Assembly: GCA_964418645.1 (NCBI GenBank)
Contig: CAYQME010000036.1
Coordinates: 1-24,163 of the forward strand
Direction of reading: 5' to 3'
From: JAADHG01 sp964418645
GTDB taxonomy: Bacteria > Bacteroidota > Bacteroidia > Flavobacteriales > Flavobacteriaceae
Length of the DNA stretch: 24,163 nt
In this document: in pieces, positions 8,140-14,894 of the stretch
Position numbering within the stretch: position 1 is the stretch's first letter
Layout: each line of letters begins with the position of its first letter
Position numbers and translations under genes: made by a program
Notes under the pieces: generated by a model
Told to the model about the DNA's origin: nothing
Seen by the model: the letters and a program-made list of their open reading frames with translations, nothing else
The model's database searches: none

Positions 8140-9426
8140 TCAATTCCAACTCGGAGCATTCTTTGGCAATTCCTTTTTCAATTCAGCTAAATGCTCGTGA
8201 TAATCTACTTCTACACTATGTCGAGGTGTTTGCATGAATTGAGATTTTATTTTATTAATATCCTTTTCTATTGAAGATTCTATATTGTTAGGCAGTTTAT
8301 AATTTCCAGTAATATAATTAGCTGTAAGTTTGGAATGAGCATCAGCAAGTGGCCAAATACAACCCATTGGTTGCACAAGACCTATGAAAAATAAGTTTCT
8401 ATATTTAGGATGAAATACTTTTTTATAAAGTGGAATATAGCCTTCTTCAAAATTAATAAATGATTTGTCAAAAAACGGAAAGGTTGTTTTATAGCCTGTC
8501 GATGCGATGATAACATCTATTTCTTCTTTGCTTCCATCTACAAAATGAACCCTATTTCCATCCAACTTTTCAATATCTACTTTTGGTTTTATTTTACCAT
8601 GTTTAATGAAGTAAAGTAACTCGGAATTTACAACTGGGTGAGAACCTAGAAATTCATGATCGGGTTTTTGCATACCATAGTTTATATGGTTACCTACAGT
8701 CAGTTTTAAAAGTAATTTGAAAATGCCATTCATTACAAATTTGGGAATAAACCCAACACCATTGTTGAGTTGGTCAACAGGTTTTCCGAGTAAAAATTTA
8801 GGAATAAAATAGTAACCTCTGCGCATACTAATTAGAGTTTTAGCTGATACTCTGCAAGTTTCTACTGCAATATCGCAAGCTGAATTTCCTCCTCCAATAA
8901 CCAATACCTTTTTATCTTTGAATGGTCGATTATTCTTAAAATCATGCGAGTGTATAAATTCTCCAGCAAACTCTCCTGGATATTCTGGTAAACGAGGATT
9001 CCAATGATGTCCATTACAAACAATCAGGTTTTCAAATTGTTCAATACTACCATCGCTCAATTTTAAATTCCAAATATTATCATCGTTAAGTTTGGCTGAC
9101 TCAACAGAAGTATTAAACTGAATATGATCTGTTACTTTAAATTGCTTTGCGTAATTATTGAAATACTCATATAACTCATTATGCGATGGATAATCGGCAT
9201 AGCTTTCTGGCATTGGGTAATCTTCGTATTGCGATAATGGTTTCGAGCTAATTATGTGTGTTGTTTCAAATACACTCGAATGACTTTTGTTTTCGTTATA
9301 TACCCAATTACCACCTATTTTATCTGATTTCTCATATAAAACAAAATCAGTAATCCCTACTTGAATAAGGTTCTTTGCAGCAGTAATTCCTGAAGGTCCT
9401 GCACCAATAATACACACTTTTTTCAT
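8140..9426 (-). CDS. Flavin-containing monooxygenase (FMO-like)
   Basis: FAD- and NADPH-dependent oxygenase that oxidises soft nucleophiles such as amines or sulfides. It has two Rossmann dinucleotide motifs, GAGPSG at 8-13 (FAD) and VIGGGNSACD at 176-185 (NADPH). Between them is the FMO/BVMO-type fingerprint FAGEFIHSHDF at 153-163 (FxGxxxHxxxF), and an ATG-like motif ASTGYKTTFPF lies further on. The length of 428 residues fits class B bacterial FMOs, including trimethylamine monooxygenases, but the substrate cannot be assigned from sequence. It is a single gene on the minus strand, with no obvious partner and no clean -7 box in the 115 bases upstream. Confidence 0.88.
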   Translation of the reverse strand: MKKVCIIGAGPSGITAAKNLIQVGITDFVLYEKSDKIGGNWVYNENKSHSSVFETTHIISSKPLSQYEDYPMPESYADYPSHNELYEYFNNYAKQFKVTDHIQFNTSVESAKLNDDNIWNLKLSDGSIEQFENLIVCNGHHWNPRLPEYPGEFAGEFIHSHDFKNNRPFKDKKVLVIGGGNSACDIAVETCRVSAKTLISMRRGYYFIPKFLLGKPVDQLNNGVGFIPKFVMNGIFKLLLKLTVGNHINYGMQKPDHEFLGSHPVVNSELLYFIKHGKIKPKVDIEKLDGNRVHFVDGSKEEIDVIIASTGYKTTFPFFDKSFINFEEGYIPLYKKVFHPKYRNLFFIGLVQPMGCIWPLADAHSKLTANYITGNYKLPNNIESSIEKDINKIKSQFMQTPRHSVEVDYHEHLAELKKELPKNAPSWN

Positions 9427-9541
9427 GGTTAGATTTTATTATCTTTGGCCAATAGCTTATCTATGAGAATTTCCTTAAGTAGGCTTACACTAGCAATAAT
9501 TATACATAGTGTTGTGCTTTAGTTATTTATTTGCTCTACTA

Positions 9542-10240
9542 TTAGTTTTCTATAATTATTTTATCAATTTCAGTTATTGTTGACTTTAATTGTTTTAGAT
9601 ACCAATCCATTTGCACATAATGATGATATAAGTCATCAAGAAATTCAGAGAGTTGTTCAGGTTTCATTTCGCGAGTATGCCCAGTTCTTCTTTCATAACT
9701 ATACTTTTTAGTTATAAAAGCCCATCTTTCGTCCAAAATTTGTCCGTTATCTACCAATCTGTCATAAGTTGAATTATATAATTTAATTATTTTTTGAATT
9801 AATTCTTTATTGCGGAAAACAGTAATTTGATTTCCTGATACAGCTGATTCATAAGAGCCAGATATTGGGTAGAATGTGCGTTGACTTTTAAAATATATCT
9901 GAAATATGGAATCTAATGATTTCCTATCATTATGATATAGATTAGGTAAGTCACTACTTAAGGCTTCATAAGCTTCTATTCTTGGTTCAATAAGTTCTAC
10001 TACTAGTTGAATAAAAGCTTTATCTTGTTTTAGATCATTTTTTACACTTGTTATAAATACCTTTTCTGATATGGATTGTTTTCTGGATTCATTCCAATTA
10101 TTAATACTTAAAGCAATCAATATCCCAATAACCACAAGCACAATTTCGCCAATAGCATATTTAAGGTAATTTACTGTTCGTGTTGCAGAAGGTTTATCGT
10201 TAATCAATTTTTTTCTGATGTTGTTAAATAGTTTGGCCAT
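9542..10240 (-). CDS. DUF6090 family membrane-anchored protein
   Basis: A 232-residue protein of a family frequent, often as multiple paralogues, in Flavobacteriaceae; function unknown. The N-terminal part is diagnostic: a basic start, then RTVNYLKYAIGEIVLVVIG, a single transmembrane helix at about 30-47, then the NNWNESRKQ motif. The remainder is a mainly helical, charged extracytoplasmic domain. There are no enzyme motifs I can identify. It stands alone on the minus strand with a candidate -7 box at 10314-10321, separated by 89 bases from the end of aat. Confidence 0.8.
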   Translation of the reverse strand: MAKLFNNIRKKLINDKPSATRTVNYLKYAIGEIVLVVIGILIALSINNWNESRKQSISEKVFITSVKNDLKQDKAFIQLVVELIEPRIEAYEALSSDLPNLYHNDRKSLDSIFQIYFKSQRTFYPISGSYESAVSGNQITVFRNKELIQKIIKLYNSTYDRLVDNGQILDERWAFITKKYSYERRTGHTREMKPEQLSEFLDDLYHHYVQMDWYLKQLKSTITEIDKIIIEN

Positions 10241-10313
10241 ATTGTGCTTTTCTAAAGAATTTTATCATTGGTTATTGGTTGGTCATTATGAAGCACAACT
10301 TGTTATATCTAGA

Positions 10314-10321
10314 CAAATATA
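10314..10321 (-). promoter_or_regulatory. Putative promoter -7 box for the DUF6090 gene
   Basis: On the minus strand TATATTTG matches TAnnTTTG, about 74 bases upstream of the DUF6090 ATG. No -33 TTTG is seen at 17-21 bases further upstream, where the aat coding sequence ends. Confidence 0.35.
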
Positions 10322-10329
10322 AGGGTTTC

Positions 10330-10779
10330 TCATTTTAGATAATTTAAAAAAGAATCTCTTGATATATCTTCAGCACCAAGACTTTCCAAATGTCTAGTAT
10401 AAACTTGGCAATCTATAAGTTTATAATTGGTGTTTTGTATAAAGCTGATTAGTCCAAATTTACTCGCATTATTTACTTTGGTAAACATACTTTCTCCACA
10501 AAACACATCTCCTAAATCTATACCATAAAATCCAGCAACCAACTCCTCATCTTGCCAAACCTCAACAGATTTTGCATAGCCTTGTTTGTGAAGTTTTGTG
10601 TAAGCTTCAATCATACTTTTAGTAATCCAAGTATCGTTTTGTCCAGCTCTCTTTATTTTTGAACATTGGTAAATCACTTCTCCAAAATTTTTATTAATAG
10701 TCACTGTAAAAGATGAATTACGTAAAATTTGTTTCATGCTTTTAGAAACTTTTAATTTCTCTGGAAATAACACAAAACG
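10330..10779 (-). CDS. aat: Leucyl/phenylalanyl-tRNA--protein transferase, C-terminal part (5' end lost in assembly gap)
   Basis: Adds Leu or Phe from aminoacyl-tRNA to proteins with N-terminal Lys or Arg, marking them for ClpS/ClpAP degradation (N-degron pathway). The visible 149 residues begin RFVLFPEKLKVSKSM, which is the segment after the family's N-terminal half. They contain TWITKSMIEAYTKLHKQGYA, a SVEVW segment, the FCGESMF motif with NASKFGL, and the late LIDCQVYTRHLESLGAEDIS stretch. In complete homologues, about 60 or more residues precede the first visible residue, including the conserved N-terminal FPP and GIFPW segments, so the start codon lies in the gap. The apparent continuity of this frame with the DUF3127 gene across the Ns is an artefact. 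Confidence 0.93.
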   Translation of the reverse strand, partial: RFVLFPEKLKVSKSMKQILRNSSFTVTINKNFGEVIYQCSKIKRAGQNDTWITKSMIEAYTKLHKQGYAKSVEVWQDEELVAGFYGIDLGDVFCGESMFTKVNNASKFGLISFIQNTNYKLIDCQVYTRHLESLGAEDISRDSFLNYLK

Positions 10780-10879
10780 NNNNNNNNNNNNNNNNNNNNN
10801 NNNNNNNNNNNNNNNNNNNNNNNNNNNNNNNNNNNNNNNNNNNNNNNNNNNNNNNNNNNNNNNNNNNNNNNNNNNNNNN
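10780..10879. other. Assembly gap of exactly 100 N
   Basis: A run of exactly 100 Ns, the usual placeholder for a scaffold gap of unknown size. It removes the last few codons of the DUF3127 gene, an intergenic stretch and the first 60 or so codons of aat. By family length this needs about 200 bases or more, so the true gap is probably longer than 100. Confidence 0.97.
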
Positions 10880-11247
10880 AAATCGTCATGATCATTTTCG
10901 TTTAACTTATCTACAGGTTCAAAAGCTTCAGCAGGTGGTACTGGCGGTACATTTCCAGTTGCTGTTTCTTGCTGTACATTCTCAATACGCCATCCTTGAA
11001 TAGAATTAAAATACTTAGTTTCTCCTTGTGGATTAACCCATTCTCTTCCTCTAAGATTGATGTTTATTTTTACTTGTTGCCCTACTTGATAGTTATTCAA
11101 TAAATCTGTCTTGTCTTGAACAAATTCCACCATAATATGCTGTGGATATTGTTCTTCGGTTGTAATTACCACTTCTCTTTTTTTAAACCCATTAGTTCCA
11201 AATGTTTGAGTTTCTCCAATTACTTTTATTCTTCCTTGTACTTCCAT
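10880..11247 (-). CDS. DUF3127 domain-containing protein (3' end lost in gap)
   Basis: Small cytoplasmic protein of the Bacteroidota family DUF3127, function unknown. The sequence MEVQGRIKVIGETQTFGTNG followed by KKREVVITTEEQYPQ and a VGQQVKININLRGREW segment looks like an OB-fold, as in single-strand DNA-binding proteins, but nucleic-acid binding is only inferred. A flexible proline- and acid-rich tail runs into the assembly gap; 122 codons are visible and homologues end a few residues later. Start is the ATG at 11247; an in-frame TTG immediately before it is not needed. It lies between aat and the flavin reductase gene on the same strand. Confidence 0.85.
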
Positions 11248-11294
11248 CAAATTATTGTTTTATGTTCTGTGTTTTTAATATTTATATTTTAATC

Positions 11295-12164
11295 TTAACT
11301 TAATAATAGCTTCCACGCGCTTTCTACATCTCCATAACTCAAATAATTTTGTGCTAGTTTATGTTTTTCTCTATGAGTTGTTCCTTTAATATTGGGATAT
11401 CTTTCGCTTACATCATCTACAAATGCATTAATAGCTTTCTGAGTTGGCAATGCATCTACATTTCCTAACACACCAAGGTCATTACCTGTTAATATCATAC
11501 TATTTTTAACATGCTCAGGCATAGCATCTACGCCAATACCTAAGGTTGAAATAGGCTTTGGAATTTCAAAAAATCCTTTATTAACTCTACTGTAATAACT
11601 ACCTCCAGCTCTTGCAACTAAATCTAGTTGTTCTTGATTTATGGTATTCTCTTCATTTAAAACCTCCTTAGAAATATGCAGCTTTACTACTTCACATATA
11701 ACTAAATTCCCAGCACCTCCTTCATTTCCTAATGCAATAACATCGTTGACCTTGCATTCAAATTGCACAGGAGATTCTGCAACTCTAAACGGTTTTACAA
11801 TATCGGACTTTAGCATCGTTAATCCTGCCTTATCAAACTCGTTAACACCTTCAGGATACTCGGTACTACTTAATGATGCTTGCTGAACAATATCAAAATT
11901 TACCACATTTATCACTACCTCATTAACTTGATTAACGTTTTCTAACGTATGTTTAGTAGTGTTATTTTTTACACGTCTAGCAGGTGAAAAAATGAGTATT
12001 GGTGGGTTTGCACTAAATACATTAAAAAAGCTAAATGGAGATAAATTAGGATTTCCTTTAGCATTAATAGTGCTAGCAAAAGCAATAGGTCTTGGTGCTA
12101 TAGCACTAAGCAAATAGCCATGTAATTTCGCAACTGAAAGCTCTTTAGGTTCAAAAGAAATCAT
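11295..12164 (-). CDS. Flavin reductase-like, FMN-binding split-barrel protein
   Basis: A 289-residue protein of the flavin reductase-like family, which binds FMN in a split beta-barrel and either reduces flavins with NAD(P)H or uses bound flavin as a cofactor. Residues 1-205 match the domain: YLLSAIAPRPIAFASTINAK is the typical N-terminal substrate/FMN loop. NLSPFSFFNVFSANPPILIF follows, then the EFDKAGLTMLKSDIVKPFRV segment. The C-terminal 80 residues are less conserved and may cap the active site. Substrate is unknown. Its promoter region is shared with the divergent histidine kinase. Confidence 0.87.
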   Translation of the reverse strand: MISFEPKELSVAKLHGYLLSAIAPRPIAFASTINAKGNPNLSPFSFFNVFSANPPILIFSPARRVKNNTTKHTLENVNQVNEVVINVVNFDIVQQASLSSTEYPEGVNEFDKAGLTMLKSDIVKPFRVAESPVQFECKVNDVIALGNEGGAGNLVICEVVKLHISKEVLNEENTINQEQLDLVARAGGSYYSRVNKGFFEIPKPISTLGIGVDAMPEHVKNSMILTGNDLGVLGNVDALPTQKAINAFVDDVSERYPNIKGTTHREKHKLAQNYLSYGDVESAWKLLLS

Positions 12165-12181
12165 TATCTACAAATTTTGAA

Positions 12182-12209
12182 CAAAGTTAACAATCTATGT
12201 ATTAACAAA
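12182..12209 (-). promoter_or_regulatory. Putative promoter of the flavin reductase-like gene
   Basis: On the minus strand TTTG (12206-12209) and TAACTTTG (12182-12189) match the Bacteroidota -33 and -7 elements, though their spacing of 16 is slightly short. The -7 box lies 17 bases before the ATG at 12164. Confidence 0.4.
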
Positions 12210-12289
12210 AAACCAATTTACTAACAACTCAAGCAATAATATTAACATAATTGCATTATATTTAAAATTGAAAACTAAAACTTGTTTTT

Positions 12290-13435
12290 TTGAATAATAG
12301 AAATTTTTTACGTTGGATAATTATAGTAGCATCTTTTGCTATTATTTCTCTTATTCTTTGGAATACTTATACCTTTTTTCAACACTTTAAGGCTGAAGAA
12401 CGCACAAAAATGCAGAATTGGTCTTATGCGTTGTCAAGTTTACAAAATCCTCTTTCTGACGGTTCTGAAATTGAGGTCACATCAAGAATTATTGAAAGTA
12501 ATACTTCTACACCAATGATGATTGTTGATCCAAACAACGAAATAACTAGTATAAGGAACATAGACACGATAAAAGTAAACAATCCTAAAAAGTATTTAAA
12601 TAAGCTCAAGTTAAGATTTGAAAAAGAGAACACCCCAATACCTCTTGGAAATAAAGATGCTCAATTTGGTTCTGTTTATTACGGTAATTCTCCTTTAATT
12701 AACAAACTAAAATACTATCCTTTAGCATTAGTTTTAATTATAGTTTTGTTTGCAGCTGTCGTTTTCTTTTTCTATCGTAGTTCTAGAGTTGCCACACAAA
12801 ATAAGCTATGGTCAGGAATGGCAAAAGAAACAGCACATCAAATAGGAACACCTTTATCCTCTCTTATTGGGTGGACAGAGATATTAAAAATGGAAAACGT
12901 AAATCCAGATCACATTACAGAAATTGAAAAAGATATTGATCGTCTCCAAACCATTACCGATAGATTTAGTAAAATTGGGTCTATTCCAACTCTTGAGAAT
13001 ACTAATATTATTGTTGAAACTCAAGAATCCTATAATTATCTAAAAGCACGTTCTTCCAAACTTATTGCCTTTGAATTTGTGTCTCCAGACGAAAACATTC
13101 ATGTAAATCTTAATGCGCAATTGTATAGCTGGACAATAGAAAATCTAGTAAAGAATGCTATTGATGCCATGAAAGGGAAAGGACAACTAAAAATTAAGAT
13201 TTTACAAAACGACAAGTTTGTACATATTAGAGTTTCTGATTCTGGAAAAGGCATCCCAAAACACTTTTTTAAAAAAATATTTGAACCTGGCTTTACTAGT
13301 AAAAAACGGGGATGGGGATTAGGGTTATCCCTAGCAAAACGTATTATTGAAGACTACCACAATGGCAAAATAAGAGTAGTGTCGTCTGAAATTGATAAAG
13401 GTACTACTATCCAAATTTCCCTAAGACAATTATAA
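12290..13435 (+). CDS. Sensor histidine kinase (orphan)
   Basis: Membrane-bound two-component sensor kinase of 381 residues. TM1 lies at about 8-30, a periplasmic sensor region of about 110 residues follows, and TM2 is at about 143-162. The dimerisation/phosphoacceptor helix carries the H-box at AHQIGTPLSSL (His183). The ATPase domain has the N-box ENLVKNAIDAM (284-294), the G1 box DSGKG (317-321), FEPGFTSKKR (331-340) and the G2 box GWGLGL (341-346), so it should be catalytically active. Start is TTG at 12290: an in-frame stop lies at 12269-12271, and the first internal ATG (codon 41) would remove TM1. No response regulator gene is in the window. The 3' end overlaps the convergent HIT gene by 6 bases. 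The signal it senses is unknown. Confidence 0.92.
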   Translation: MNNRNFLRWIIIVASFAIISLILWNTYTFFQHFKAEERTKMQNWSYALSSLQNPLSDGSEIEVTSRIIESNTSTPMMIVDPNNEITSIRNIDTIKVNNPKKYLNKLKLRFEKENTPIPLGNKDAQFGSVYYGNSPLINKLKYYPLALVLIIVLFAAVVFFFYRSSRVATQNKLWSGMAKETAHQIGTPLSSLIGWTEILKMENVNPDHITEIEKDIDRLQTITDRFSKIGSIPTLENTNIIVETQESYNYLKARSSKLIAFEFVSPDENIHVNLNAQLYSWTIENLVKNAIDAMKGKGQLKIKILQNDKFVHIRVSDSGKGIPKHFFKKIFEPGFTSKKRGWGLGLSLAKRIIEDYHNGKIRVVSSEIDKGTTIQISLRQL

Positions 13436-13819
13436 ATTTGAAAGAATTGCTTCTGCAATATTTTGAAATTCTTCAGGAGTTAAAGATACTTTTGAAGTAA
13501 ATCTAGCATCTTCCATAGTTTGTAACGGAATTAAATGCACATGTACATGAGGAACTTCTAGCCCAATAATCGATATACCTACTCGCTTACATTCTATGGT
13601 TCTTTCAATTGCTAAAGCAACTTTTCTAGAGAAACTCATCAATCCATTGTACGTCGATTCATCAAGGTCAAAAATCTTGTCAACTTCCTTTTTAGGAATA
13701 CAAAGTGTATGTCCCTTAGCGTTTGGGTTTACATCTAGAAATGCTAAAAAATCATCTGTTTCTGCGACTTTATAACACGGAATCTCACCATTTACTATTT
13801 TTGTGAAAATTGAAGCCAT
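13430..13819 (-). CDS. HIT family protein (histidine triad nucleotide hydrolase)
   Basis: A small cytoplasmic nucleotide-binding hydrolase of 129 residues. The histidine triad is HVHVHLIPL at 91-99 (His91, His93, His95), and the N-terminal IFTKIVNGEIPCYKVAETDD and FLDVNPNAKGHTLCIPKKEV segments are typical of the HINT branch. Such enzymes split adenosine phosphoramidates or aminoacyl-adenylates; the physiological substrate is usually unknown. It lies 7 bases downstream of greA on the same strand and is probably co-transcribed with it. Confidence 0.94.
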   Translation of the reverse strand: MASIFTKIVNGEIPCYKVAETDDFLAFLDVNPNAKGHTLCIPKKEVDKIFDLDESTYNGLMSFSRKVALAIERTIECKRVGISIIGLEVPHVHVHLIPLQTMEDARFTSKVSLTPEEFQNIAEAILSNL

Positions 13820-13826
13820 ACATTAT

Positions 13827-14300
13827 TTATCTTGAGATTTCTAATATCTCAAATTTCATAACACCATTTGGCACTTGAATTTCGGCAACTTCTCCAACCG
13901 ATTTACCTAGTAATCCTTTCCCTATTGGAGAATTAACAGATATTTTTCCTGAAGCCAAATCGGCTTCTCCATCTGCCACCAAAGTATAGGTCATTTCCAT
14001 ACCATTGGTTTGGTTTTTAATCTTAACTATAGACAAAACTAAAATTTTAGAAGTGTCTAATTGTGATTCATCAATTAATCTTGCTCCTGCTAATGTTTCT
14101 TCTAATTTAGAAATTTTCATCTCTAACATTCCTTGTGCTTCCTTTGCTGCATCATATTCTGCATTCTCACTTAAATCGCCTTTATCTCTAGCATCTGCAA
14201 TAGCTTGCGACACTTTTGGTCGTTCAATATCTTTTAATTGACGTAACTCGTCTCTAAGTTTTTTAAGCCCTTCTTCAGTATAATATGATACGTTACTCAT
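13827..14300 (-). CDS. greA: Transcription elongation factor GreA
   Basis: Binds the secondary channel of RNA polymerase and rescues backtracked complexes by stimulating cleavage of the transcript 3' end. The 157 residues comprise an N-terminal antiparallel coiled coil whose tip carries RDKGDLSENAEYDAAKE, with the functional acids Asp42 and Glu45, and a C-terminal FKBP-like domain (about 80-157) ending KFEILEISR. The ATG at 14300 is chosen, giving MSNVSYYTEEGLKKLRDEL and the normal length. An upstream in-frame extension to 14408 runs through the promoter-like box and a palindrome and is unlike any GreA. It is followed by the HIT gene. Confidence 0.97.
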   Translation of the reverse strand: MSNVSYYTEEGLKKLRDELRQLKDIERPKVSQAIADARDKGDLSENAEYDAAKEAQGMLEMKISKLEETLAGARLIDESQLDTSKILVLSIVKIKNQTNGMEMTYTLVADGEADLASGKISVNSPIGKGLLGKSVGEVAEIQVPNGVMKFEILEISR

Positions 14301-14373
14301 AATTTCAACGTTAGTAATTAATATTGCATTTACTCTTGTATTTTTAAAACAAATTTTGGGGTTAATGCAAAAA

Positions 14374-14391
14374 ATCTCGTGTTCACGAGAT
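14374..14391. repeat. 18-bp near-perfect palindrome in the greA leader
   Basis: ATCTCGTG and CACGAGAT flank a central TT, giving 8-bp perfect arms. It lies 7 bases downstream of the greA -7 box, so it covers about +1 to +18 of the predicted transcript. It could be an operator for a dimeric regulator or a 5'-end hairpin in the mRNA. Confidence 0.6.
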
Positions 14392-14397
14392 GTATAG

Positions 14398-14405
14398 CAA
14401 ATATA
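14398..14405 (-). promoter_or_regulatory. Putative greA promoter -7 box
   Basis: On the minus strand TATATTTG matches TAnnTTTG, about 98 bases upstream of the greA ATG. A -33 TTTG is not obvious. The adjacent palindrome at 14374-14391 starts at the expected transcription start. Confidence 0.42.
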
Positions 14406-14462
14406 CAAAATATTTAACTCACAGCACTTTTTATTGTAAATTGCGATTGAAAAATTAAACTT

Positions 14463-14894
14463 ATGAAGACCTTTTTTTTTAATGTGTTATTTAGCCTATT
14501 CCTATTTTCATGTAGTAAAAACAACATAAATAATAGTAACTGTAATTTTCTCCTAAATATAGGCGTTAACTTGAATGTTAATATGAGCTTACCACAATTT
14601 AGTCAACTGCAATTTGTTAGCAATTCTGTATACGTCCCTAACGCTGGAAATGGAGGGATAATTGTAACAAACTCAGGAACCGGATTTCTTGCTTGGGACG
14701 CAAGCGACCCAAACCATACTCCTAGTTCTTGCTCTGTACTTACTATTACTGGCTTAGAAGGTAATTGTGGCTGTTCTGAAGCAAATATTTACAGTTTAAT
14801 AACTGGGCAGCCTTTAAATAATTCCAGTTTGCGATGCGGTTTAAAATCATATCGTGTTGAGGTTAGTGGAAATAATCTTTTCATTACAAATTAA
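14463..14894 (+). CDS. Lipoprotein with Rieske-like domain lacking the cluster ligands
   Basis: A 143-residue predicted lipoprotein: a hydrophobic signal, FFFNVLFSLFLFSC, with the lipidated Cys at residue 17, followed by an Asn/Ser-rich linker. From about residue 42 the pattern follows a Rieske domain: VYVPNAGNGGIIVTNSGTGF, then AWDASDPNH, a cysteine-rich CGC with a following YSLITG, and finally LRCGLKSYRVEVSGNNLFIT. The usual CxH and CxxH ligand pairs are not kept: the first is replaced by DPNH and the second by CGCS. A 2Fe-2S cluster is therefore unlikely, although several cysteines remain (90, 102, 104, 125) and could form disulfides. The gene is convergent with the TonB-dependent receptor and overlaps its end by 4 bases. 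Function unknown; the Rieske relationship is my inference from pattern. Confidence 0.65.
   Translation: MKTFFFNVLFSLFLFSCSKNNINNSNCNFLLNIGVNLNVNMSLPQFSQLQFVSNSVYVPNAGNGGIIVTNSGTGFLAWDASDPNHTPSSCSVLTITGLEGNCGCSEANIYSLITGQPLNNSSLRCGLKSYRVEVSGNNLFITN

Noticed and set aside
9440..9447. Plus-strand TATCTTTG box upstream of the monooxygenase gene
   Set aside because: No plus-strand gene follows it; the downstream region is antisense to the DUF6090 gene.
10330..11250. A single 306-residue protein spanning the N run
   Set aside because: The two sides belong to different families (Aat and DUF3127) and the Ns translate to unknown residues; frame continuity across a placeholder is chance.
14301..14408. 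36-codon N-terminal extension of GreA
   Set aside because: It runs through the -7 box and palindrome, and the normal GreA N-terminus starts at the ATG at 14300.
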